From Cepaea nemoralis (Eukaryota > Mollusca > Gastropoda > Stylommatophora > Helicidae), in contig JACEFZ010028316.1 of the NCBI GenBank assembly GCA_014155875.1, positions 1 through 64,000 of the forward strand: a stretch of DNA of 64,000 nt. Reading direction: 5' to 3'. Below the pieces are notes generated by a model that made no database searches, was not told the origin of the DNA, and saw only the letters and a list, made by a program, of their open reading frames with translations. The position numbers and the translations under genes are program-made. This document shows, one piece after another, positions 54,301-64,000 of the stretch (position 1 is the stretch's first letter; every line of letters starts with the position of its first letter).

Positions 54301-54842
54301 AAAACAACCACTGCCTCAATTCTTTTATTTAAATATGCTTCCAAACTTTGTGATGTAAATTATCATCTTTTGTATATATTGTAAATATGCTGTGCATATT
54401 TTGTCATAGCAGTGAACATAAACGACTGAAAATACTTAAATATAATTGCACTGGGGCTGGAAAATATTAATTGTCTGTCAAACTAAACCCTTACATTTCA
54501 TTTTTATTGTATTTCCCGGGGAAATGAATGTTTATTACAATCTTACATGTATTAATTGTTGAAAACTGGCCAAACAGAATTTATATATTTTGAATAGAAA
54601 ATGCATTTTTTTTCTGGAATATTGTCATGTTATTTTTTATATGATTTATCTAAGTCATACCATTGTATATAACACTTGCCCTGTAAAATTATGCTGCTAT
54701 TCTATTTTGTGCATGTTATTTGATAGAAATTTTATGAAAACATTGATTAAAACTGTGTAATGACATACCATATCATAGCATGTGCAATGCTAGCAGCAAA
54801 GGCAAATATGCTCCTGTTTGTTGTTGTTGTTTTTTTTGTTTT
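54301..54842. other. AT-rich block with three Pumilio-type octamers
   Basis: TGTATATA at 54371, TGTAAATA at 54380 (only 1 base after the first) and TGTATATA at 54664. About 70% A+T, no ORF, no recognised repeat. If transcribed with hb it would be part of a very long 3'UTR. Confidence 0.45.
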
Positions 54843-54844
54843 TT

Positions 54845-55135
54845 TTTGTGCTAGCTCGCTTTGAACTCGAGCATAGTTCATACATGCTACTTCAAGTAGC
54901 CCTGGACTGAATTTTGCATGTGGATTAGCTTTCGCAATTACCAGTGTCCCTCCCCATAAGGTATGTCCCCCTTGGCTTCAGAGGTACTTGTAATTTACAT
55001 CCACAAGTCAAGGACGAGAAGTCCAACGTATTAATACTACTGACCGATGTAAGGGTTAAACCCCTACCTCAGCACCAGCACACCAGATGTTTGGGAAGGA
55101 ATTGTCCATTCAGCCATGCTGATCTCTTTTGTTTG
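54845..55135 (-). repeat. SINE-B copy, near full length
   Basis: On minus: CATGGCTGAATGGACAATTC (A box), GGTAGGGGTTTAACCCTTAC (B box), GGACTTCTCGTCC, GTAAATTACAAGTACCTCTG, and the 3' end TGAACTATGCTCGAG. It gives the best view of the class II tRNA-like head. Confidence 0.88.
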
Positions 55136-55139
55136 TTGT

Positions 55140-56180
55140 TTTCTTTCAAGTTCCACTGATGGGCCAAGGGGAGTTCACTATAAACTTTCCAATCTATAAA
55201 TGCCATGTTGTCAATAATTTGCCTGGTGAAGATATATTTTCTGCTCAAACATTGCTACATTTTATGGTAAAGTGGCACTGTAGGCAAAATGACTAACTGT
55301 GCAGGCTCACTTGTGCAATTTTAAATTGTATAAATATCGACAGATCTTATAAAAACTGCTTAATCAGAGATTGTTAATCGGTTGCAGTGTTTATAAATAG
55401 TGTTTGTTAAAACTGTGTTTGCAAATGTTGATGTTACCATACACAGTTGTTTACAACTGTTGTATGCAATGTTGTTAAGCTGCAATAACTGAACACCTAC
55501 CTCAGGGAAATAAATTGATATTACTGTCAACCATTAACCGATATTGAATGCAAAATTTAAAAACAGTCATCTGTTTTTCTTTTATATCTGACAAATTTAA
55601 AAGACATGAAATCCATTTTTATCCAATGCTAATCATCTTGGTGATTAATATTTTGTGTCTTCAATAAATTAATTATTTGTGAAGTATATAATTAATTATT
55701 ATGCATTTTGACTTCACTTTAAATATATTTTCTTTAAATTGGCATGTGTGAATGAATATGTGTGCGTTTGTATGTGATTACTGAATGTTGTCCTGCAATA
55801 TGTAATATTATTAAAATAGCGGACGACAGAATGGATTGTAAAGTCATGATTGTCAATGTCTGCTCTAGACAAGGTACCTGAAGAAGAGGAAGAAGTGTAA
55901 AAATCAGAAATTAGTGCACAACTAAACTTTGCTACCTTCTGTCTTCAGTCTGTTGCACATAAAGCAATAATTATTGTAAACACGCTAATGTTATGTTTCT
56001 CATGTTCATTTATATGATTTTCTGCTTGTTGTTTCTGGGCTACAATTTTTGCTTATTTCTTAGTCTTTCCTTGTTTACCCTGGCATGTATAGACCTTTGT
56101 TTCTTTGTTGGCATAATTACACATACTCTGTGGTGATTTATTGACTAAGGTCGGTGTACGTGGATATCACAGGCAGTTTA
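55140..56180. other. AT-rich DNA, no gene or repeat recognised
   Basis: About 1 kb, the longest stretch of the right flank free of SINE/LINE text. ACAGTTGTTTACAACTGTTG at 55443 is a small palindrome. AATAAA occurs near 55507 and 55661, without evidence of use. Confidence 0.5.
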
Positions 56181-56181
56181 A

Positions 56182-56425
56182 AAGTTAGTTACATATCCGT
56201 TTACAGGATGCCTAAATTAATCCCAGTATTATTTGACTGTATGTAAAGTACTAGGCAATGTTATATTCAGTAGTTTGCCATTGCTTTCCTAACAACCGAT
56301 ACCGATACCATCAAAGTCAACACAAGGTGTTTCCAAATCATCTGCAGGTGGTTTTAAACTCTTGAGCTGTTATGCCAGGGAATTATGAAAGGCATTCACT
56401 GTCCCATGGCTACAGAGCTGGCATC
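56182..56425 (-). repeat. SINE-A copy
   Basis: Plus strand: TTAGTTACATATCCGTTTAC, TTCAGTAGTTTGCCATTGCT, then a worn head near CCCATGGCTACAGAGC. Confidence 0.85.
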
Positions 56426-56429
56426 AGAG

Positions 56430-56735
56430 ACAATAGGTTCATGTTTATGGCTACTCAACCAAGCAGACACTTGTGTGCACACAAACATATTTTCATAAAT
56501 TCCCAACCACATCAAATGTAAAAATATGCAAGAATGAGAGTTGTGGTTTCTTGCGAGGATTTAGTAATAACCTGAAAAGTATGAACCTAACAATGTTGCC
56601 ATGTCAAAATGAGAAATGTGAATCATTGTTATAACAGAAAATTGTACGATAATATCAACAGTCATGAATTCTTCCACAACAAAATCACAATCATTCTTAC
56701 ATTTCCAATTAATATCTTTCAAAATGATTTATTTC
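56430..56735. other. No gene recognised
   Basis: AT-rich spacer before a LINE relic; no signature. Confidence 0.45.
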
Positions 56736-56739
56736 TCTT

Positions 56740-57200
56740 TGGTTATTTATTTAGTTACCAATAAAATGCTGTCAAATGCAGTGAGAAAAAGAGTGTTGAA
56801 GTGCTATATTGAACCTATGCTGTTGTATGCATGTGAAACATGGACAATAAGCAGGCAAGATTAAAACATTTAATAGCAGTGGAAACGTGGTTTCTGAAAA
56901 AAATAGCAAAGAATATCATAGTTGTTATTTTTTTAACCTTTTGGTTAAAATATGTAACAATGTTGTGTAATCTTTTTAGAAAAATTAATGAGACAGTTCT
57001 TGAAGAGGCAAATGAAAACCATAAATTGATTAGAGAAATTAGACATAGATAGTTACATTTTTATTGTATATATTATGAGGAGAAAAACTGGGCAACCTAT
57101 CGACAAATAGCACAATTGATGGGAAAAGAGCCTGGGGAAGGCAAAAAGAAAATTACCTGGAGGACTTGACCATCTTGTATGGCACTTGATGTTACTAAAT
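56740..57200 (+). mobile_element. LINE RT C-terminal relic with a small internal insertion
   Basis: Plus frame: NKMLSNAVRKRVLKCYIEPM, LLYACETWTIS, HLIAVETWFLKK, then a foreign piece of about 55 bp, then INETVLEEANENHKLIREIR. Compared with the better copy at 43300-43700, the foreign piece interrupts the text between WFLKK and the N-E-VL segment. Confidence 0.8.
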
Positions 57201-57405
57201 ACATTGTGAAGCCTATTCACCACACAAAAGTTTCTAGAACCAGTGATTCTTGTATTGTATTGTTCCTAAATCTATTCACATAAAACACAGTGAGATATTA
57301 ATTGAGCAGGAAAGATTAAAGATGAAGATGGATTTATAGTGTTGAAGGGACAATATAGAAATATGGCCTTAAAGTATCATGAACCACACAATTAGAAAAT
57401 TTACT
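57201..57405. other. No gene recognised
   Basis: Short spacer; may include the degraded end of the LINE relic upstream. Confidence 0.4.
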
Positions 57406-57407
57406 TT

Positions 57408-57965
57408 TTTGCTCGCTCACTTTAAATTACTGTATAGTCCACACTGGATTGGATTTTGCGTGTCTGTTAGCTTTCCCTATTACCAGTGTCTCCCACCATC
57501 AGGCAAACTGACATCGACTTCTGAGGTACTTGTAATTTACTCTGAAAATTTCACTGAATGCTTTTGGAATTCATCATGACACCTGGGAGGCTGCAGCCAG
57601 AGACCGAAATTCGTGGCGTGCATCATTGCGCAAAGGTGCAGTTATATGTGAGGCAACCAGGACTGCAAGAGCTGTGAAGAAAAGGCAGGACAGAAAAACC
57701 ACTGCAGGAAATCCTCCTCCAGAGACGTCAAGCATTCTTTGTCCACATTGTCAAAGAACATTTCGAGCCAAAATAGGCCTTATCAGCCATCTTAGAACCC
57801 ACGGCTCCACACCTTCAACCCCACTGGATGAAATGAATGGTCATCATCATTCTTGATGGACAAACAACAACTTGTAATTTATGCCCCGAAGTCTAGTTAT
57901 AATCAACATTTAAGTCCAACTGACCAGTGTAGGGAGAGAACCCCCTACCTCATCATTAGCGTACT
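57408..57965 (-). repeat. SINE-B split by a LINE end
   Basis: 57408-57542 (3' half) and 57870-57965 (head side: GTCCAACTGACCAGTGTAGG, AGAACCCCCTACCTCA on plus) form one minus-strand SINE-B. ACTTGTAATTTA ends the first half and begins the second, the duplication left by the LINE insertion. Confidence 0.88.
57543..57869 (+). mobile_element. LINE ORF2 C-terminus with a C2H2-like finger, 5'-truncated
   Basis: Frame: DTWEAAARDRNSWRASLRKG, RAVKKRQDRK, then CPHCQRTFRAKIGLISHLRT followed by H, stopping at 57854. The W/R-rich segment plus a lone C2H2 finger is the usual end of one family of endonuclease/RT LINEs in molluscs and cnidarians. It is not an hb finger: its context and orientation are those of a retroposon, and it is bounded by a 12-bp target-site duplication. 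Confidence 0.88.
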
Positions 57966-58190
57966 GTAAGTTTAAGAGTGATATTAGCTCTAAACCGTTT
58001 GGCCTCGCAACTTCTATAATTAGAATATGAGTAGAAAGTTCCAGCACACAACATCTAGTGACAGCTGGAGGAATGAGCCACCACATTGTCTCCAAATCAA
58101 AGACTCATTTGAATAACTTCTATCAACATATTACAGTTCTCTTTGGTGCGACGTAGAGACCCTCCTTGCATGATCTAAAGATGCTACTAA
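57966..58190. other. No gene recognised
   Basis: Spacer; the start (about 57966-57985) may still belong to the SINE-B head. Confidence 0.4.
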
Positions 58191-58194
58191 TCAG

Positions 58195-58600
58195 GGAGCT
58201 GTGATGGCATGGTAGCTGGACACTTACCTGCCAGTACGGTCACAATGGGTTAAATCTGAATTCACATTTATTTAATGACCTGGGCGCTCATGTCAATCTA
58301 GTGTAACATGGATACCAGGAAGATGTCTTGGAAATTAAAGTGGCCAGGATAATACAGATCACCTCATCCATCGAGTGCTGACTGGTCTATTGAATTATGG
58401 GTCCGGGAAGGTTAACCCGGTCAACAAATGCCCGCAGAAGCCGGATGTGTTGGCCTAACGGCGCAAGAACGCAGCTCTGCTGTAAACAGGCACAACGCAA
58501 TCACGTCCGGAAAAAAACTCCGGATGAACACAGAAGAAGAAGAAGAAGAAGAAGAAGAAGAAGAAGAATTATGGGTCTCGCCTTACGGCATGTAAAAGAG
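58195..58600 (+). repeat. SINE-C split by a SINE-E
   Basis: SINE-C: head GATGGCATGGTAGCTGGACA, B box AATGGGTTAAATCTG, body to GACTGGTCTATTG. At 58402 a SINE-E begins and runs to about 58567. GAATTATGGGTC is repeated exactly on both sides, a 12-bp target-site duplication. Confidence 0.9.
58402..58567 (+). repeat. SINE-E copy, best preserved
   Basis: Full body with CCGGATGTGTTGGCCTAACG and CACGTCCGGAAAAAAACTCC, and about 12 GAA units. The exact target-site duplication suggests a fairly recent insertion. Confidence 0.93.
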
Positions 58601-59005
58601 TCCTTTAATTGCTCATGACAACTTCTTCACATTTCCCTTGTAACACACATGCTGTCAATAAAAATAGTTTCACACAAATCCTCCTTTCTGTCAAAAAATT
58701 ATTTATGTGTATAAAGAACATTTTTGGGGGTTTTTTGAAAACTTATTCATATCAATATCAGGATCAAGCACTTTAGTGCATGTATGTGTTCACACAGTTA
58801 TTGTGTCATTGCAAGTACCATGTTGTATTTGAGGATGTATTAGTAACATTGCTCTATGTTGCTTATTTATTCACATAAGTATTTAATGTACATAAAATAT
58901 TTTTAGTGTGGTGAATGAGATGTAAAGAAAATATGACATGGATTGAAGTTTGTTGTCATCGTACAAATAACTTACATTCAGATGATGAGATTACCTCCTG
59001 TGGAC
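58601..59005. other. No gene recognised
   Basis: AT-rich spacer with a TGTACATA at 58887 and a G/T-run at 58734. No repeat partner. Confidence 0.45.
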
Positions 59006-59007
59006 TA

Positions 59008-59130
59008 CAATCCCTTTCAATTTCTGAAATGTGGCTAATTTCGTCACAGGATTATTAATCTGCGGCTGGGATGGACCTTAATTATAACTTCACTTATGAG
59101 GTTGAGCGGGGTAGAGGTAATGGAAAAAAT
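59008..59130 (+). repeat. Repeat H copy 3
   Basis: AATTTCTGAAATGTGGCTAA, GTCACAGGATTATTAATCTG, ATAACTTCACTTATGAGGTT. It extends further 5' than copy 2 and matches 15620-15640 there. Confidence 0.78.
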
Positions 59131-59324
59131 GGCCTGACACGTCTTGTTAGCAATACATCAGAAGGGAACTACATACAATTAATGATGGTGAAAATGTGGT
59201 TGTTGAAAGTGACAAAATGGGCCTCAGCTTGAATAATAAGAAGACGAAAGCTATAATATCAAAGAAATGAATTATGTCCTGAATGTACAGTTAGTCAGTG
59301 GCCTTAATTTGCGGAAAGGTACTG

Positions 59325-59545
59325 ACATTCAAGTGGCTAGCACATTTGCCTACCAATCCAGTTGTACATGTGTTGAAATCCATATCAAGGTGGATTTGTA
59401 AATCTTGACCTTAGGCCTAAAGGTCAATCCAGCCTAAAATGGTACCTAGGAAATGTTCTGGAAAATAAAGGCAACCCGGGTGATGTTGACTAAATTACCA
59501 GTCAAGTACTCATTGATCTATACAAATAATATGGGGCTCACACCA
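59325..59545 (+). repeat. SINE-C copy inside a LINE relic
   Basis: Head TCAAGTGGCTAGCACATTTG, B box TGTTGAAATCCATATCAAGG, body TAAAGGCAACCCGGGTGATG and a 3' end TTGATCTATACAAATAATAT. Confidence 0.8.
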
Positions 59546-59549
59546 TTAC

Positions 59550-59700
59550 CTTCAGTAGTTTGCCATTGTTTCTGAAGGAACAGCACTCCTACCATTGTAT
59601 AAAAGCCATGACAAGGCAGTCTGCTTCCAAATTCCTCTCAGCTGTGTTGTAAATGCTGAAAATGTGAATTTCTTTCGTAACTCCTTTGCCACAAAGCAGG
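59550..59700 (-). repeat. SINE-A copy inside a LINE relic
   Basis: Plus strand: TTCAGTAGTTTGCCATTGTT, CAAGGCAGTCTGCTTCCAAA, then TTTGCCACAAAGCAGG at the head side. The constant 3' end is missing, so it was cut short where the SINE-C ends. Confidence 0.8.
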
Positions 59701-60114
59701 CAAATAAAATTTCCTTGAGGCCCTAGTGATGTCGTATTACAGAAGAATGATGAAAATTCCATGACAAGCCAAAAGGGGTTATCTGAATGTTTTGATTGAG
59801 GCTAAAACACAAAGATAATTTATCGTAAATATCAGAAAAAGGCATTAATCATTTTTGGCCACATTATGAAAAAAGAAAATGTGAGAAATTAAAAGATTTA
59901 CGGAAAGGCAGATAGAGGAAGACAACAAGAGAAAATTCTTAGTAGCCTATTGTCTTTTGTGATGACACAGGACAGATGTCAGCACATTAACTGATACGTG
60001 CTGTTGAAGATATGGAGAAGCATGGTCACTCAAGTTAGTTGACAAAGCCCATGACAATGAATCAACAAATGAAATTGCCCCTGCAAAAGTGAAAAATCAG
60101 CATAATAAATATTG

Positions 60115-60895
60115 ATTCGTTGCTGTTGTTTTATTATTTTTACTTTCACATTACAGAGATTTAACTTTCTACAGTTACACTGTTAAACATTGACTGTTTC
60201 ATTGAGAATACAATTTTGTCTATTAAAATGCATGATTGTTTTAAATTATTATTTCTCTGCTGCATTTGTTTGACTGTACAGTCAGCAGCCAGTTTCTGTC
60301 ACTGTAACTGACTTTTCAGCACTTAGTGATGATAAGTGGTACACGAGATTGGATGTTGCGGCCAAAGCCTTTGATGGCACAGAATAAACACAAACCAACA
60401 CAAAACTACAAGAAATACACTACATGACAATATTAAGGGTACTTATCTGAATCTGTATTCTAGCTTGGAGTTACTGATGACTGACGACAATTTGTTTCTT
60501 GTAATCGTGTTTTAGTAAAGCTCACAATCTACTTCTCGTTTTTTTTTTTTTTTTTGGTGATTCATTCATTACGAGACAGGGGTAGGCAAGCAAGACGTCG
60601 AACACAGGGCATTAAAGACACCCTAGATATGAAAATACATGGGACAGGAGAAAAGACAAAGGACGTGTTGAGTCATTCCAGGGGGCTGTTGTGAGAGAGA
60701 CATTCTGTAAAGAATTTAATATCTTCTTCTTCTTCCCTTAATTTTTAATTTGATGACACTGCGTTCTGTTTGTTTACAGCTGAGCTGCAAGGACAAGTAG
60801 AAATCTTCATCTTTGTACATCTTCAGTCTTGAATCTGATTATATTTAAAGAAAGCAGCTGCCAACTTTAGCTTGTTAAAATTTCCATATAGTTTG
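60115..60895. other. No gene recognised
   Basis: 60605-60690 shares GGGCATTAAAGACA and GATATGAAAATACATGGGAC with 30770-30815. A T-run fills 60539-60555. No ORF above 60 codons. Confidence 0.45.
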
Positions 60896-60899
60896 ACCT

Positions 60900-61110
60900 C
60901 AAATGGTTGTAGGTCGATATGGATTGAATCCATGATCACCAGGCGGCCGACGAGCGTCTAGCCACTATGCCACCGCAACTTTATTTTTATACACTAATCG
61001 CCGCTCGATTGGGTAATGTTCAATTTTGCTTTTACTTTCCAGAATATTTTATGGTACCCATTTCAGGCCGGGTCGACCTGGGCAAATAATTAAGATTCGA
61101 ACACTTGACC
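60900..61110 (-). repeat. SINE-C copy
   Basis: On minus the head reads GTGGCATAGTGGCTAGACGC with B box ATGGATTCAATCC, a good pol III-type promoter pair. Plus-strand text toward 61110 (GGCCGGGTCGACCTGGGCAA) matches the SINE-C body, but the order is rearranged, so two fragments may be joined. Confidence 0.65.
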
Positions 61111-61114
61111 ACTA

Positions 61115-62580
61115 AAGGCTCCCTGTCGAGGGCTGTGGATGAACGCCTCTAAGCCACAAACCCTCGGACCTGAGAGCCGGGCCGATAGCCACCTTTCGAA
61201 AAATAAAGGCGTGATACTGAGCAAGCTACATGCTCAGGTCTGATAGAAGTTCGAAGGCTCTCAGCTGGGGGATATGAGAGATTCCCGGATGAGAGGGCCA
61301 GGCCATTTCTCGTTCACCGCTGCACGAAGGTAAGGTGCTGAGCCGGCAGCACAAGTAGCCTACCTCGTGAGCGAGTACAAAAAGTCAAAAAAGTGCCCCA
61401 GTCGAAGAAAATGGCTGCGAAAACTGTATCTAACTCATAGAGAGTGTAGACAAAAGTGGAAGAACGTCTCAATGACGCAAAATGGAACGCACGGCGAGCG
61501 AACCTATTGCGTGGTCCGAAGTCAAAAGCAAAAGCTTACCGAGTGGGTGTCGCTTGCAGTCTGACCGTCCCTGGTGTGTTCTTGAGCGATCAGTGGCAAA
61601 CGAGTTGCCCAACACATGGAAGTGAGGAACTAAAACAGCCATGAGCAGGACGTGGCAACTCCTCGGGTGAGCCCAGCCACAGAGCAATATGTGCCGGCTC
61701 TGCAATTATGGAAGCCTCCTTGGAGAGCGAGGGAATGCTCATGGTCTGCCCCTGCCTTCCCTTGAGGGCCGACCACGATGTCGTTCATCGTTCTATCTTG
61801 ACCAGCTGAGATGTTAGCGACATCACAACAGTCCAACGTGCCTCGAAACCAGAGGAAGGTTAACCTCATTAAAAAATGCCCGCTGAAGTCGGAAGTGTCG
61901 TCCTACGGGTGGCAAACTAAAAATTGACACTACGCAATTACGTCCGAGTGAAATGTCTCGTCCGAATGTCTCTCGTGCTAGGAACAGCTCTGACTACCTA
62001 GTTTCCGAATGCCGCTCTTGTTCGGAACAGCTCTGACTGGGTAGTTTTCCGAATGTCTGTTGTGCCTGGAAAAGCTCTGATGGGCGCAAAGACAAGCACA
62101 TGTCCGAAAACTCGCTGAGTGGATGCCGTCTGCAAACCTGTCTGGTTTGTGCGGGAATGACCCGGGGAAACGAAATGACCAATATATTGAAGTGAGGATT
62201 TAAAGCAGCCATGAGCAGGACGTGACGATCTCCCTCGGTGAGCCCAGATCCAGGGCGTTATGTGTCGGCCCTGCAACTATGGAAGCAACCTTGGATGGCG
62301 GAAAATGCTATGGACTGTCCCTGCCTTCCTTTGAGGGATGACCGTTGTCTTCGACCGTTCAACCTTGGCCAGCATGGTTGCAGATGGCACCACAAAAGTG
62401 AGAGTCTCCCAGGAATGCTACCTGGTCAAAAAAGCACGCTAAAGTCGATGTGTTGGCCTAAGGGTTTCGGCCCAAGGGCGCATAACAGACACACCGCAAT
62501 CTCATCTGAAAAAACACTCCGGATGAACGAAAAGAAGAAGAAGAAGAACACTTGACCTCGAGGCTGGCAGGCAGGCTGTT
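61115..62580 (+). repeat. Tandem duplication of ~570 bp containing diverged SINE-E copies
   Basis: 61540-61900 and 62105-62450 share CGAGTGGGTGTCG/TGAGTGGATGCCG, GAAGTGAGGA, CAGCCATGAGCAGGACGTG, GGTGAGCCCAG, CTATGGAAGC, CCCTGCCTTCC.TTGAGGG and the start of a SINE-E. The GC content is higher than in the neighbouring DNA. SINE-E bodies lie at 61855-61960 and 62409-62549; the second ends in (GAA)n. A short 28S rRNA-like motif occurs at 61137-61153. Confidence 0.75.
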
Positions 62581-62689
62581 ATGGCTTAGAGATATGATGC
62601 CCTTCCCTGACTGGAATTGAGTTGGGGATGGTATTGTTCTGACACTGTTTTTTCGGATTAAGCAATATTTTCACCCTCAGCCCCAATAG

Positions 62690-63490
62690 AAGTATGGTAA
62701 TATAGCCAACAGATTGGAAGAGAACTATCTTCATTCCAATACCAAAAAATGGCAACCTGAAATTATGCACCAACTATAGAACTGTTGCCCTGATCAGTCA
62801 TGCAAGTAAAATTCTACTAAAAATCATAATGTTAATGAGAAAACATTGGAGGTGGTGGAACATTTCTAATATTTTGGGTTATTAATTACCAACAATGGTG
62901 ACACAGTGAAAGAAATTAAAAGACGAATGAATATATTTCTCTTCCAAAACTAAAACAACTTAATAAATTGTGGAGTGGGACAGATAGAACTACAAAAATT
63001 AGACTTTTAAGAGCATGCATCTTTCCCATTGCAACATACGCCTGTGAGACCTGGGCACTTACTAAACAAGCTGAACAGTGCATAAATGTCTTTGAATATA
63101 AATGTTATAGACGGGTTCTAAGAACATCTTGGATATAGAAAAGAACAAATGCACCCACACGACAAGAGCTTAATATTGAAGAAGATTGGCTATTAAAGAC
63201 GACAAAACAAAGAAAATGTAAATAATTTGGTCATTTGAAACGTCATGAAAATTTTCAGAGAACAATAGTGGAGGGGTATATGCTTGGGAAGAGAGGAAGA
63301 GGAAGGCCAAAGAGAAGATGGGTGCAGGATGTGGCGGATGATCTCCAGATGGGTGTATCAGACGCGGGACATCTTGCTTATGATAAAGAAGTTTTCCAGA
63401 AGATTGTTATGGGAGCGAGGTTCTGCAAAGGACATGATAATGAATGAATGAATTAATGAATGAATAAATGAATGAATGAATGAATGGAAA
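62690..63490 (+). mobile_element. LINE ORF2 relic with internal deletion and (GAAT)n tail
   Basis: 62700-62830 reads TDWKRTIFIPIPKNGNLKLC followed by TNYRT, the RT fingers. At about 62845 it jumps to VVEHF..FGLLITNNGD, which lies after the palm, so motifs A to C are missing. It continues through [21 protein letters not shown]-stop, FGHLKRH and [20 protein letters not shown] to a (GAAT)n tail at 63443-63488. It is the sense-strand counterpart of 39245-40745. Confidence 0.88.
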
Positions 63491-64000
63491 CCAGTCCTCA
63501 ACAGAATGGTTACAGTATGTGGATTCAGTAGAGGGAAGGGGGGAGGCGTTCGTGCAGTAAGCTAAGAATGTCATTGTGTTTCTATATTGAGAAAACAATC
63601 AATCGATCGATCATAAACAGACAGACATTAAAAAAAACCACTAACAAATAAATGCTAAACAAATCTCGAGGCAGGAACCTATTGTGGGTATATGAAGTGT
63701 CATGACTATCTATTTTTGTAAGCTTGAAGGGGGGGGGGGGGGGGGGGGTGGGGAATTGTCTTCGTTATTCAAATATACTGCTTTGCTGGGGGAAAATGCA
63801 GGGAAATAAGCAGACATGGAAGAACATCGTGGAGAGATTTAGAGGCGGTTAATTCACATACTTTCGTCTGTTTTCCTCCGCAGCGTCTGTTTTAGAGTGT
63901 GTTGAGACGATTCGTAGGCAGTGGTTTAAACTGGATACAAGAGCCATATAATTTAAAAAACCGCTATCTGTAAACACACAGCCTAACAATGGAACTGAGG
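63491..64000. other. No gene recognised; G-run at 63729-63748
   Basis: Contains (AATC/GATC)n-like text at 63595-63612 and a G-run of about 20. No ORF or SINE boxes. The window ends without a recognisable feature. Confidence 0.5.

Larger units (their letters stand above)
59160..60110 (+). mobile_element. LINE RT relic interrupted by two SINEs
   Basis: 59185-59300 reads VVESDKMGLSLNNKKTKAII (the M.L.LN..KT segment after YADD). 59720-60060 continues the same ORF2 further on (MSYYRRMMKIPW, then ERQIEED and KAHDNE after frame breaks). Between lie a plus SINE-C (59325-59545) and a minus SINE-A (59550-59700). Confidence 0.7.

Noticed and set aside
57626..57856. C2H2 finger 8 kb after hb, considered as an extra hb exon
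   Set aside because: It is the C-terminus of a LINE bounded by a target-site duplication inside a SINE-B.

Overview
The window is animal DNA with no bacterial features: long introns, GT-AG splice sites, many tRNA-derived SINEs, decayed LINEs, one mariner and many microsatellites. The only host gene I recognise is a hunchback (hb) orthologue, a C2H2 zinc-finger transcription factor. Its finger layout (a split N-terminal pair, four middle fingers, one lone finger, two C-terminal fingers) and the snail-like endonuclease/reverse-transcriptase relics suggest a lophotrochozoan, most likely a mollusc and perhaps a gastropod. The species cannot be fixed from sequence alone.

Layout. 1-36 kb is gene-poor flank or upstream hb intron. 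It holds SINEs of several families (called A to G here), LINE relics on both strands, Penelope-like relics, a foldback element and long simple repeats. 36.2-49.6 kb is hb on the + strand with three visible coding exons (about 36175-38431, 42451-42653, 46579-49577) and two introns of about 4 kb. Intron 1 holds a three-layer nest: an antisense LINE, a jockey-like RNase H element inside it, and a mariner beside it. Intron 2 holds a LINE with FxD and YADD motifs, a two-level 77/24-bp minisatellite, a SINE with a (GAA)n tail and a local duplication just before exon 3. 49.6-64 kb is AT-rich 3' flank, part of which may be the hb 3'UTR, followed by more SINEs and LINE relics.

The strongest observations are these. 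(1) The hb reading frame is broken by three single-base frame changes, all in the same direction, in an otherwise open coding sequence of about 1,740 codons. (2) A 65-bp minisatellite has the last codons and stop of hb as its first unit. (3) Several nested insertions still show target-site duplications. (4) Two Penelope-like relics carry what looks like a decayed hammerhead core. (5) A foldback element with telomere-type repeats occurs at least twice. I found no CRISPR array, operon, rRNA gene or functional tRNA gene, and no clear evidence of an undescribed system.

Family letters (SINE-A to G, repeats F, H, I and R1) are my own labels. Homology calls come from reading translations and comparing copies by eye, not from database searches. 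Boundaries of repeats are approximate, usually within 5-20 bp.
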